64,000 nt of DNA, from NCBI GenBank assembly GCA_002337055.1, contig DDFG01000004.1, positions 438,382 to 502,381 of the forward strand. The letters run 5' to 3'. A model generated the notes under the pieces. That model worked only from the letters and a program-made list of their open reading frames with translations. It ran no database searches and was not told the origin of the DNA. Below, one piece after another: positions 8,605 through 17,204 of this stretch (the first letter of the stretch is position 1; every line of letters begins with the position of its first letter). A program made the position numbers and the translations under genes. This DNA is from Betaproteobacteria bacterium UBA1934 (GTDB lineage: Bacteria; Pseudomonadota; Gammaproteobacteria; Burkholderiales; Rhodocyclaceae).

Positions 8605-9282
8605 TTATAGAAACCGGCCGTCCTGCAAGCGCAGGACGCGGTCCGCGCGCCTGGCGAGATCGGCATCGTGGGTCACGATTACCATGCTGGTTTGGCGTAC
8701 GCGCACTGCCTCTAGCAGCAGTTCAAACACTTTTTCAGCGGTTTGACGATCCAGGTTGCCAGTTGGTTCGTCCGCCAGCAAACAGGCCGGTTGCGCGACG
8801 AGCGCCCGGGCGATGGCTGCCCTCTGGCGTTCGCCTCCGGACAACTCACCCGGCCGGTGCTGCAAGCGATGCTCCAGTCCTACCGCTTGTAGCATAGCAC
8901 GTGCGCATAGAAATGCCTCGTTTTGAGCAATGCGGCGAATCAACAGGGGCATCGCCACGTTTTCGAGCGCCGAGAATTCGGGCAGAAGATGGTGAAACTG
9001 GTATACAAATCCGAGGTGGCGATTGCGCCAGTCACCGCGCGCGGCCTCACCCAGCGACGAGAAGTCGCGGCCCATCAACTGAACCGCGCCGGCCGATGGG
9101 CTGTCGAGACCGCCGAGCAAGTGCAGCAGCGTGCTCTTGCCCGAACCGGATGCGCCGACAATGGCGATGGTCTCGCCCGCCCCAACCACCAGATCGATTT
9201 CTTCCAGGACCGACACATTGAGGCCGTCGCCAATGAAGGCCTTGCCCAGGCCCTGACAGGCCAGCACAACGGATTCACTCAT
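8605..9282 (-). CDS. lolD: Lipoprotein-releasing ABC transporter ATPase LolD
   Basis: A 225-residue ABC ATPase of the MacB/LolD group: Walker A GASGSGKST, Q-loop in FVYQFHHLLPEFSALENV, signature LSGGERQR and Walker B CLLADEPTG. With LolC/E it extracts outer-membrane lipoproteins from the inner membrane and hands them to LolA. The start overlaps the upstream permease stop by eight bases, a translationally coupled lolC-lolD pair that supports the assignment. Confidence 0.92.
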   Translation of the reverse strand: MSESVVLACQGLGKAFIGDGLNVSVLEEIDLVVGAGETIAIVGASGSGKSTLLHLLGGLDSPSAGAVQLMGRDFSSLGEAARGDWRNRHLGFVYQFHHLLPEFSALENVAMPLLIRRIAQNEAFLCARAMLQAVGLEHRLQHRPGELSGGERQRAAIARALVAQPACLLADEPTGNLDRQTAEKVFELLLEAVRVRQTSMVIVTHDADLARRADRVLRLQDGRFL

Positions 9283-10522
9283 AGCGCAGCGCCTCCGCCG
9301 GATTGATCCGCGCCGCCCGCCAACTCGGGTAAAGTGTCGCCAGCAGCGCCAGCACGAAGGAAATCCCGGTCACGAGCCCGACATCGCCCCATTGGAGTTC
9401 AGAAGGCAGCTGCGAGATGTAGTAGACACTTTTGTCGAGAAACTGGGTGCCAAGAATGCGTTCGATAAACGGCACGACCACATCGACATTCTTTGCCAGC
9501 AGCACGCCCCCGACAATACCCAACCCCATGCCGAGCAATCCGGTGATCGCACCCTGCACCATGAACACTGCCATGATCGAGCGCGGGCGCGCCCCCAGCG
9601 TGCGCAGGATAGCGATGTCGGCGTTCTTGTCGGTCACCGCCATGACCAGTGTCGTGACCAGATTGAAGGCGGCGACGGCAACGATGAGCGAGAGGATGAT
9701 GAACATCATGTTCTTCTCGATCTGCACGGCGCGGAAGAAATTGGCGTGGCTCTTGGTCCAGTCGTAGATATAGGTGTCCGCCAGCAGCGTGCGGGCAATC
9801 TCGCGGGCAATGCGCGGTGCCTGAAAGAGATCGTCCACCTTGAGCCGCACACCGGTCACGCTCTCGCCCATGCGGTATAGGCGCTGCGCGTCCTCCATAT
9901 TGATCAGCGCGAGGCCGCTGTCGAACTCGTACATGCCGACTTCGAAAATACCGGTCACCGTGAAGCTCTTCAGCCGCGGCACCACGCCTGCTGGCGTCAC
10001 GGTACCCTGCGCGGCAATCAGCGTCACCTTGTCGCCGACACCAGCGCGGAGTGCCCGCGCCAGTTCCGACCCGAGCACGACGCCGAAACTGCCGGGCTGC
10101 AATTCTTCCAGTTTGCCGGCCTTCATGTGTTCGCTGAAATCGGCGACACGGTCTTCCAGATCCGGCTGAATACCGCGCACCATTGCGCCGCGCACACCAT
10201 TGTCGACGGAAAACATGCCCTGCGCCTGCACGAAGGGCGCGGCTGCCCTGACCGAAGGGTGTTTGCCGGCCTGCGCTGCCACTTCGGACCAGTTAGGCAA
10301 ATCGCCATCCATACCCATGATCTGGATGTGCGAGGCGACGCCAAGAATGCGCGTGCGCAACTCCTTCTGGAAGCCGTTCATGACCGACAGCACCACGATC
10401 AGCGCCGCCACACCCAACCCGATACCGAGCATCGAAAAGGCGGAAATGAAGGAAATAAAACCGTTACGCCGCTTGGCGCGCGTGTAGCGGAGGCCGATCA
10501 GGAGTTCGAAGGGCAGTGCCAT
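9275..10522 (-). CDS. lolC: Lipoprotein-releasing ABC permease LolC/LolE
   Basis: A 415-residue MacB-type permease: an N-terminal TM helix (SMLGIGLGVAALIVVLSVMNGF), a large periplasmic domain (about 50-265), and three C-terminal TM helices ending PSWRAARINPAEALRYE, the usual LolC/E terminus. The start MALPFELLIGLRYTRAKR is typical of the family; the frame stays open upstream, but that extension has no family character. Only one permease gene is visible beside lolD, so a homodimeric LolC/E arrangement is possible. The PGM-like gene diverges 61 bp away. Confidence 0.92.
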   Translation of the reverse strand: MALPFELLIGLRYTRAKRRNGFISFISAFSMLGIGLGVAALIVVLSVMNGFQKELRTRILGVASHIQIMGMDGDLPNWSEVAAQAGKHPSVRAAAPFVQAQGMFSVDNGVRGAMVRGIQPDLEDRVADFSEHMKAGKLEELQPGSFGVVLGSELARALRAGVGDKVTLIAAQGTVTPAGVVPRLKSFTVTGIFEVGMYEFDSGLALINMEDAQRLYRMGESVTGVRLKVDDLFQAPRIAREIARTLLADTYIYDWTKSHANFFRAVQIEKNMMFIILSLIVAVAAFNLVTTLVMAVTDKNADIAILRTLGARPRSIMAVFMVQGAITGLLGMGLGIVGGVLLAKNVDVVVPFIERILGTQFLDKSVYYISQLPSELQWGDVGLVTGISFVLALLATLYPSWRAARINPAEALRYE

Positions 10523-10583
10523 ACCAAAAGTGCATGGGAACAAAGGCGTTATAGTACACCCTTCGTCAAGCCCCCAACTCCGC

Positions 10584-11609
10584 ATGCCGGTTCGCCACCT
10601 GACCCTGTTGATCCCGCACCTGATCTGGCCTGAACCGGACGACAGCTTTGCCTTCGACCACCTTGAAACACCCGCCCTCGCAGCCTTGCTGGCGCGAGGG
10701 CGCTCGCGCGTCATCGCGAGGGCGCCGTGGGAAACAACGCTGACAGGGCTGTTTCGGTCCGCCGACGCACCTGCGGCATTGCGTCGCCTGGGAGAGGCTG
10801 ATGAGCCGCAGATCTCCGGCGCTGCATGGCTGTGCGCTGATCCAGTGCACCTGAAATTTCACCATGAGCGCATTGTACTTGCCGATGCCAGCGCCTTTCC
10901 GCTGACCGAGGCGGAAAGCACCGGGCTGGTCGCCACGCTCAATACAGAATTTGCCGACATGGGCCGTTTCGAAGCTCCACACCCGGAGCGCTGGTACCTG
11001 CACCCCGTCCGCCCGCTCACTTACGATGTACCCCCTCTTTCTGCCGCCGCCGGGCGCACGCTGGACTTTCCGGAAGGCGGTGACGCACCGCAAGTCAAAC
11101 GCTGGCTGAACGAGATCCAGATGTGCTTGCACACGCACCCCGTCAATCGGGCCCGCGAAGTGCGTGGTGAAGCGCCAGTCAACAGCCTGTGGTTGTGGGG
11201 GGGCATGCCCGCCCGACAAGTCGACACAATGCCCACCCAGTATTCGGAAATCTGCTCGCACTTACCGCTCGCCATCGGTCTGGCGCGGGCCAGCGGGCTG
11301 CTGCACGCGCCGCTGACGGACAATCTGCCCGAACTCTTCGCACGCACCTCCGCCGATGCGGTGCCGCTGGTACTGCTCGACAGCCTGCTCGGACCCGCAC
11401 TCTATGAAGACAGCGCGGCCTGGCGGGAAGCGATGCTACAACTTGAAAAGGACTGGTTCGCGCCCGCCCTGGCTTCCCCCGTCGCGCTGACCATGATTGC
11501 CCCCACCCGATACGGCTGTCTTTTTTGGGAATATTCGCCGCTGGACCGCTACAAGTTCTGGCGCCGCCCGCAAACGCTCGCCACGCTCGCCCGGACTCTC
11601 GCCCAATGA
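10584..11609 (+). CDS. Conserved protein annotated phosphoglycerate-mutase-like, coupled to recJ
   Basis: A 341-residue cytoplasmic protein starting MPVRHLTLLIPHLIWPEPDD. I recall relatives in betaproteobacteria called cofactor-independent phosphoglycerate mutase-like or regulatory protein, always beside recJ. I see no clear iPGM metalloenzyme motifs (no DGxG, no Ser nucleophile context), so enzymatic function is doubtful. Features include HTHPVNRAREVRGEAPVNSLWLWGGG-like text (here NSLWLWGGMP), conserved in such proteins. Its stop overlaps the recJ start as ATGA, strongly suggesting a linked role or at least coupled translation. Confidence 0.65.
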   Translation: MPVRHLTLLIPHLIWPEPDDSFAFDHLETPALAALLARGRSRVIARAPWETTLTGLFRSADAPAALRRLGEADEPQISGAAWLCADPVHLKFHHERIVLADASAFPLTEAESTGLVATLNTEFADMGRFEAPHPERWYLHPVRPLTYDVPPLSAAAGRTLDFPEGGDAPQVKRWLNEIQMCLHTHPVNRAREVRGEAPVNSLWLWGGMPARQVDTMPTQYSEICSHLPLAIGLARASGLLHAPLTDNLPELFARTSADAVPLVLLDSLLGPALYEDSAAWREAMLQLEKDWFAPALASPVALTMIAPTRYGCLFWEYSPLDRYKFWRRPQTLATLARTLAQ

Positions 11610-13312
11610 GCGAAACAACCCGTCTTGTCACCCGCAGCGCCGCACCGCGTCAGGTATGGCAGCTCGAACAGCAGGGTCTGCATCCACTGCTGGCGCGGCT
11701 CTACGCCGCTCGCGGCGTCGCCAGCGCCGATGAACTCGACTACAGCCTGAAGAACCTGCTGCCGCCACATTCCCTGACCCACGCCTCCGAGGCCGCACAG
11801 ATACTGGCCGACGCCATCGAGGCAGAAGCGAAATTGTTAATCGTCGCCGATTACGACTGCGACGGCGCTACTGCCTGCGCGGTTGGCCTGCGCGCCCTCA
11901 AGGCCTTTGGCGCGCATGTCGACTATCTGGTACCGGATCGATTCAAGCTCGGCTACGGTCTCTCGCCTGAAATCGTCGATCTCGCCGCAGCGCACCAACC
12001 CGACCTGATCATCACCGTCGACAACGGCATCGCCAGCCTGGAAGGGGTCGCGCGCGCCGCCGGACACGGCATCGCCACGCTGATCACCGATCACCATCTG
12101 CCGGGCGACGAATTGCCCCAGGCCGATTGCATCGTCAATCCGAACCAGCCCGGCTGCGCTTTCGCGTCGAAGAACCTCGCCGGTTGCGGTGTCATGTTCT
12201 ACGTCATGCTCGCGCTCCGTGCCGAACTGCGCACACGCGGCCATTTTGCCGAGCGTCCGGAGCCCAACCTCGGCGACCTGCTCGATCTGGTCGCGCTCGG
12301 CACCGTCGCCGACGTCGTCAAGCTTGACCGCAACAACCGTATTCTGGTCAGCCAGGGCTTGCAGCGCATGCGAGCCGGGCGCATGCAACCCGGCATCGCC
12401 GCCCTGTTCCGCGCCGCCGGGCGCGACCCGGCACGGGTCAGCGCCTTCGATCTCGGGTTTCTGCTGGGTCCGCGTCTGAACGCCGCCGGACGGCTGGCCG
12501 ACATGGCGCTGGGCATCGAATGCCTGATCACCGACGACCCGGCGCGGGCGCTCAACATCGCCCAGCAGCTCGACGCCTACAACCGCGAACGGCGCGAAAT
12601 CGAAGCAGACATGCAGGAGCAGGCATTGGGGTTGCTCGAAGCGATGCCGCCGGCGGCGACCCATGCCGCAGGCATCGCGCTCTACGACGAGAGCTGGCAC
12701 GAAGGCGTGGTCGGCATTCTCGCCTCGCGCATCAAGGATAAACTGCATCGCCCGGTCATCGCCTTTGCGCGCGGCGAATCGGGGCATCTCAAAGGGTCCG
12801 GCCGCTCGATTCCGGGTCTGCATCTGCGCGATGCACTCGACCTCGTCAGCAAGCGGGCGCCGGGCTTGTTGCTGCGCTTTGGCGGGCACGCAATGGCCGC
12901 CGGCCTGACCGTGCGCGAAGCCGATTTTCCGCGCTTTGCCACGTTGTTCGCCGAGGTGGCGGGCGAACTGCTCGACCCGCACGATCTCACCCGCACACTG
13001 GCCACCGACGGCCCGCTGGAAACCGGTTATCTGTCGCTCGGCGTCGCCCAGCTATTGCAAAACGAGGTCTGGGGGCAAGGGTTTCCTCCGCCGTTATTCG
13101 ACGACAATTTTGAAGTCGAGCAGCAGCGCGTGCTCAAGGAAAAGCATCTGAAGCTGAAGTTGAAAAAGGGTCAGGCGCGTTTCGACGCCATCCAGTTCAA
13201 TTTCGCTGTCGCGCCGGGCAGCCACGCACACGCTGCCTATCGGCTGGAAATCAACGAATACATGGGCGTGCAAAGCCCTCAACTGGTCATCGAGCACCTA
13301 TCCGAGACCTGA
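11606..13312 (+). CDS. recJ: Single-stranded-DNA-specific 5'-3' exonuclease RecJ
   Basis: A 568-residue DHH-superfamily nuclease of normal RecJ length. Motifs in order are VADYDCDGATA (I), the central DNGIAS, LITDHHLPG (DHH, III), and the DHHA1 region with GHLKGSGRSIPG and RFGGHAMAAGL. RecJ degrades 5' single strands in RecF-pathway recombination, base-excision and mismatch repair. The start ATG at 11606 overlaps the preceding stop by four bases. The gene ends before a perfect 10-bp hairpin shared with the convergent discoidin-domain gene. Confidence 0.95.
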   Translation: MSETTRLVTRSAAPRQVWQLEQQGLHPLLARLYAARGVASADELDYSLKNLLPPHSLTHASEAAQILADAIEAEAKLLIVADYDCDGATACAVGLRALKAFGAHVDYLVPDRFKLGYGLSPEIVDLAAAHQPDLIITVDNGIASLEGVARAAGHGIATLITDHHLPGDELPQADCIVNPNQPGCAFASKNLAGCGVMFYVMLALRAELRTRGHFAERPEPNLGDLLDLVALGTVADVVKLDRNNRILVSQGLQRMRAGRMQPGIAALFRAAGRDPARVSAFDLGFLLGPRLNAAGRLADMALGIECLITDDPARALNIAQQLDAYNRERREIEADMQEQALGLLEAMPPAATHAAGIALYDESWHEGVVGILASRIKDKLHRPVIAFARGESGHLKGSGRSIPGLHLRDALDLVSKRAPGLLLRFGGHAMAAGLTVREADFPRFATLFAEVAGELLDPHDLTRTLATDGPLETGYLSLGVAQLLQNEVWGQGFPPPLFDDNFEVEQQRVLKEKHLKLKLKKGQARFDAIQFNFAVAPGSHAHAAYRLEINEYMGVQSPQLVIEHLSET

Positions 13313-13323
13313 GTTCGCACGGC

Positions 13324-13352
13324 CGGCCGACACCCTTCCAAAGTGTCGGCCG
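13324..13352. terminator. Hairpin between convergent recJ and discoidin-domain genes
   Basis: CGGCCGACAC (13324-13333) pairs perfectly with GTGTCGGCCG (13343-13352) around a nine-base loop. It lies between two convergent stops. No T-run follows on either strand, so it may be a stability or bidirectional termination element and not a classic intrinsic terminator. Confidence 0.55.
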
Positions 13353-13373
13353 CATCGGGAAGCTCCTGGTCAC

Positions 13374-15221
13374 TCAGGGCGCACAACCATAGACGCGAAC
13401 GAAGGCCGCGCCACGCGATTCCGGATTCTGGCAAAGCGAATCGGCGTTAACCTGGAGGCGATACTGGCCGGCCGGTAGGAGCCGGTTGATGTCCAGAAAC
13501 TCCTGACACCAGCTTCCCTGACAACCACCGCGCTGCGCGCGCAGATTCAGGTTGGTTTGCGGCCCCGAGAACTGTCCGGTCAGCGCCGGGCCAGCGCGGT
13601 GAGCGTCGCTCCACAGTTCCAGGCGTGTAAGGTGGAAGGGGCCGGAAAATCCCAGCAACAATTGCCCGGTCACGCCACAGGCAGCGATGTTCCAGGTTTC
13701 GCTCACCTTCTGCGGATTCGCGCAGCCGACCGGCGCGCTGGCTGTGCCACCACCCGCCGCGATCACCTCGACTTCATCGAGATGGAACCAATTCCTTTCG
13801 TTGAGTTGCAGACGCAGATAGCGTGCGCGCTCACCGTTCAGGCCGACGCGCAAGGGTTTGCCGTCGGCGCCGCCGAACACCGAACCGTTGTGGCGATAGA
13901 CTGTGCGCCAGGCGCGCCCGTCATCGGAAAGCATGACCTGCACCGTGCGCGACCTTTCGGAACAGCAATCGAGACGATTGAAAAGACGCACCTCCGCCAG
14001 CCCCTGCGACGCGCCCAGATCGACCTGCCACCACGGGTTCTGTTCCTCGTTGGTATGGAAGCCGAAACCGCCGTTCTTGACGCCATCCACCGCGCCCTGA
14101 CCATCGTTCGGACGCGACCACGGCGAGGTGCTGCTGGTGGCGGCGGGTTTGCCTCTCGCCAGGTTGCCGCCGCTCGCGGCAGGCACCGGGGCGGGCGCCG
14201 CGACCGGTGCGGGCGCTGGAGCTGGAGTCGCGGCGGGTGGCGCAGGCGTCGATACCGGCGCGCCGACTTCGCGGTTGCGTTGATCGACCCAGGCCTGCAC
14301 CATCGACGCATCGCCCTTGATGCCGACTTCAGGCAAACAGGCGGCCACGCAATCGGCCTTCAGCGTGTCGCGCAGACAGCCGAATCCGGCACAGAAGCAC
14401 GGCCCGGCGGCGGGGTTCTTGCACGAAGGGCTGGCATCGAAACCCTGTGTCGAGTATCCCGACGAAGCACGGCATCCTGTCGAGCAGCGGCAGGCACAAT
14501 AGAGCAGCTTGTCTCGGTCTTCCTTGCCCAAGCGGTCGAGCGTCGCGCTGGTGCCGGCCTGGCCGGGTTGTGCTGCCGACGCCGCGTTTTGGTACTGTTG
14601 CCGGCATTGCGAGAGCAGGGCGTGCGCGTTTTCCGCTTCACGTACCGCCGGCCGCAAGCTGTTCATCTGGTCATCCGCATAACGCGCCAGCGCCTGCAAG
14701 CTGCGCAGCGCGCGCGCCTTGTCGGCAAGGCGCCCGGCCTCGTCGAAATTGCCGAGAAAATCGGCTGCCTGCTTGCCCATTTCCGCAACGACCTTGCCAA
14801 GACCGGGCATTGGTGCGGTCACCAGTGTCACCGTCACGTCGGTCACAGCGTCGCTCGCCAGCTTGGCGACAATCTGGCGCATCAGCGTGTATGCCTGCTG
14901 TACAGCCTGCTGCGCGTTGAGATCGTGGATCTGGCGAAAGTCGTTGAACAGCGTACCGACCTCGCGCAATCGCGCTTCGACGGCGGCGATGTCACGGTCG
15001 ATCACAGCCCTGCCCTGATCGGCCTGACCATAGCGCGCCAGATTGTCGCCCTCTCGCCGGCAGGCCGCCAGATCACCCCTCGCCAGCGCGTTCTGGAGGC
15101 GCTCACGCATTTCCTTGACCGCCTGGGTTTCGGCTGCGCTCCCGTGCAGCTTGGGTTGGCTCCAGGCACTGCCGGCAACGAACAGCAAGGCGGTCACGAA
15201 AACCAGGACGAATCTCGGCAT
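13374..15221 (-). CDS. Secreted protein with coiled region, Cys-rich segment and F5/8-type C (discoidin) domain
   Basis: A 615-residue exported protein. A signal peptide MPRFVLVFVTALLFVAGSAWS precedes QPKLHG. Residues about 30-220 are helical and charged. A Cys-rich segment with CACRCSTGC and FCAGFGC follows (about 260-320). A Pro/Ala linker separates the C-terminal half, whose NLARGKPAATSS through WWQVDLGASQGLAEVRLFNR and YLRLQL is a typical discoidin carbohydrate-binding fold (about 370-520). The last part is an unassigned beta-rich tail. Such domains bind glycans or surfaces; the protein may be a cell-surface or matrix component. The start is set by AAGGGGAAT before the ATG at 15221. Confidence 0.75.
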   Translation of the reverse strand: MPRFVLVFVTALLFVAGSAWSQPKLHGSAAETQAVKEMRERLQNALARGDLAACRREGDNLARYGQADQGRAVIDRDIAAVEARLREVGTLFNDFRQIHDLNAQQAVQQAYTLMRQIVAKLASDAVTDVTVTLVTAPMPGLGKVVAEMGKQAADFLGNFDEAGRLADKARALRSLQALARYADDQMNSLRPAVREAENAHALLSQCRQQYQNAASAAQPGQAGTSATLDRLGKEDRDKLLYCACRCSTGCRASSGYSTQGFDASPSCKNPAAGPCFCAGFGCLRDTLKADCVAACLPEVGIKGDASMVQAWVDQRNREVGAPVSTPAPPAATPAPAPAPVAAPAPVPAASGGNLARGKPAATSSTSPWSRPNDGQGAVDGVKNGGFGFHTNEEQNPWWQVDLGASQGLAEVRLFNRLDCCSERSRTVQVMLSDDGRAWRTVYRHNGSVFGGADGKPLRVGLNGERARYLRLQLNERNWFHLDEVEVIAAGGGTASAPVGCANPQKVSETWNIAACGVTGQLLLGFSGPFHLTRLELWSDAHRAGPALTGQFSGPQTNLNLRAQRGGCQGSWCQEFLDINRLLPAGQYRLQVNADSLCQNPESRGAAFVRVYGCAP

Positions 15222-15354
15222 GAAAATTCCCCTTTTATAGTTAAGGTCTTTCAAAAGCATAGTCCACGCGCGTGACGTCGCCAAGGCGGATGTCATCATG
15301 CCGCCGTCCGGAATGGTCTACAGTGAATAGGTTCAGGCCCCTGAGGAGATCACC

Positions 15355-16008
15355 ATGAGGCAGTTCCGCATTCCCGATCTGTTGGCGCTGATGCTTGCGT
15401 TGATCCTGGGCGCTTGCGTAACCATGAGCGAGACCCAGCGCAACACCGCCATTGGTGCCGGCGCCGGTGCGGCAGGTGGCGCGCTGATCGGCAAGGCGAC
15501 CGGCAGCCATCACGCCGGACGCGATGCGGCCATCGGTGCCGGCGTCGGCGCGCTGGGCGCCTACCTGTGGTCGCAACACATGGAAAGACAACGCCAGCAA
15601 ATGACGCAGGCGACGGAGGGCACCGGCGTGGCGGTCACCCGCACACCCAACAACGAACTGAAGCTGGAGATCCCCAGCGACATCACCTTCGATTCCGGGC
15701 AGGCCGCGATCAAGCCAGCGCTACGCCCGATTCTCGACAAGTTTGCAGCGTCGCTGAAAGAACATCCGGCGACGCATATCCGCATCATCGGCCACACCGA
15801 CTCGATCGGCAGCGATGCCGCCAACAACCGGCTCTCGCTCGACCGTGCCAGCGCCGCCCGTGACTATCTAGTCGACCGCGGCGTGCTGGCCAGCCGCATC
15901 GAGATCGCCGGGCGCGGCGAGCGCGAGCCGATCGCACCCAACGACACCGAAGCCAATCGCGCAAAGAACCGGCGCATTGAGATCTACGTGGCCGAAACCT
16001 CAAGTTGA
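15355..16008 (+). CDS. OmpA-family lipoprotein with glycine zipper
   Basis: A 217-residue outer-membrane lipoprotein. Signal peptide with lipobox LILGAC (Cys 21 lipidated), a glycine-zipper segment GAGAGAAGGALIGKATGS (about 34-70), then a C-terminal OmpA-like peptidoglycan-binding domain with HIRIIGHTDSIGSDAANNRLS and NRAKNRRIEI, where the Asp and Arg contact diaminopimelate. It resembles the YiaD/Pal group. GAGGAG precedes the ATG. It likely tethers the outer membrane to the wall. Confidence 0.88.
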   Translation: MRQFRIPDLLALMLALILGACVTMSETQRNTAIGAGAGAAGGALIGKATGSHHAGRDAAIGAGVGALGAYLWSQHMERQRQQMTQATEGTGVAVTRTPNNELKLEIPSDITFDSGQAAIKPALRPILDKFAASLKEHPATHIRIIGHTDSIGSDAANNRLSLDRASAARDYLVDRGVLASRIEIAGRGEREPIAPNDTEANRAKNRRIEIYVAETSS

Positions 16009-16052
16009 TTAGCGGGCGCTGGCAGCGTTCGTGTGGAGCCGGAGAGGGGCGG

Positions 16053-16058
16053 TATAAT
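16053..16058 (+). promoter_or_regulatory. -10 box of prfB promoter
   Basis: GGTATAATCC contains a perfect TATAAT 33 bases before the prfB ATG, giving a start near 16065. The -35 region is weak. Confidence 0.55.
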
Positions 16059-16090
16059 CCCCCTCTTTTATTGCAGACCGGATTCGAGGC

Positions 16091-17195
16091 ATGGACGCAG
16101 AACACATCAACAGTATCGGCTACCGGCTCGACGACCTGAACATGCGGGTCGGCGAGCTTCGGAGGTATCTTTGACTACGATCAGAAGCGCGAACGCCTGA
16201 CGCTGCTGAATCAGGAACTCGAAGACCCCAAGGTTTGGGACGATCCCAAGCGCGCCCAGGAAATGGGCCGCGAGAAGAAATCGCTGGAAAACATCGTCCT
16301 CGTGCTGGAAGACGCCCAGGCCGCCATCGACGATGGCCGCGAACTGTTCGACATGGGCAAGTCCGAGAACGACGACGACACCCTGCTCGCCGTTGAAGCC
16401 GATAACGAGGGCATTGAACAGAAGGTCGCCGATCTCGAATTCCGCCGCATGTTCAACAACCCGCAGGATCCCAACCCGTGCTTCCTGGAAATCCAGGCCG
16501 GCGCCGGCGGGACCGAGGCACAGGACTGGGCGGCCATGCTGTTGCGCATGTACGTCAAATACGGCGAAAAGAAGGGCTACAGCGTCGAGGTGATGGAAGA
16601 GTCGGAAGGCGAAGTGGCCGGCATCAAGAGCGCGACCGTGCGTTTTTCCGGCGACTACTGCTACGGCATGCTGCGCACCGAAACCGGCATCCACCGGCTG
16701 GTGCGGAAATCGCCCTTCGATTCCAACGCCCGCCGTCACACCAGTTTTACATCGGTGTTCGTTTACCCGGAAGTCGACGATTCGATCGAAATCGAGATCA
16801 ACCCGGCCGATGTGCGCACCGACACCTTCCGCGCCTCCGGCGCCGGCGGCCAGCACATTAACAAGACCGATTCGGCGGTGCGTCTGACCCATATTCCGAC
16901 CAACATCGTCGTGCAGTGCCAGAACGACCGCTCGCAGCACCGCAACCGCGACGAGGCGTGGAAGATGCTGCGCGCCCGCCTGTACGAGCACGAATTGCGC
17001 AAACAGCAGGCCGAACAGCAGAAACTGGAAGACTCCAAATCCGACATCGGCTGGGGCCACCAGATCCGTTCCTACGTACTCGACCAGTCGCGGATCAAGG
17101 ATCTCCGCACCAACTACGAAGTCGGCAATACGCAGGCGGTGCTCGACGGCGATCTGGACGACTTCATTCAGGCCAGCCTGAAGCAGGGCGTGTAA
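16091..17195 (+). CDS. prfB: Peptide chain release factor 2 with programmed +1 frameshift
   Basis: RF2 terminates translation at UGA and UAA. The first 27 codons (MDAEHINSIGYRLDDLNMRV...LRRYL) run into an in-frame TGA at 16172-16174. Reading resumes one base later at 16173 (GACTACGATCAG), giving join(16091..16171,16173..17195), 367 residues. The peptidyl-hydrolysis motif SGAGGQHINK and the UGA/UAA-recognising SPFDSNARR loop are both present. The frameshift lets RF2 concentration control its own synthesis. The gene converges with the SUKH-like gene nine bases downstream. Confidence 0.95.
16161..16175 (+). promoter_or_regulatory. prfB programmed +1 frameshift site
   Basis: GGAGGTATCTTTGAC: an internal Shine-Dalgarno-like GGAGG three bases before the slippery CTT, followed by TGA and C. 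This is the same design as the E. coli site (TATCTTTGAC). Slow decoding of TGA C promotes slippage from CTT to TTT. Confidence 0.93.
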
Positions 17196-17204
17196 GGCGC
17201 GCCC

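Noticed and set aside
13557..15275. Long plus-strand frame opposite the discoidin-domain gene (572 codons)
   Set aside because: Antisense shadow with low-complexity composition; the minus-strand protein has a signal peptide and a recognisable domain.
16172..16174. TGA in prfB considered as a selenocysteine codon or a true stop with pseudogene
   Set aside because: The CTTTGAC context with an upstream GGAGG is the standard RF2 frameshift signal.
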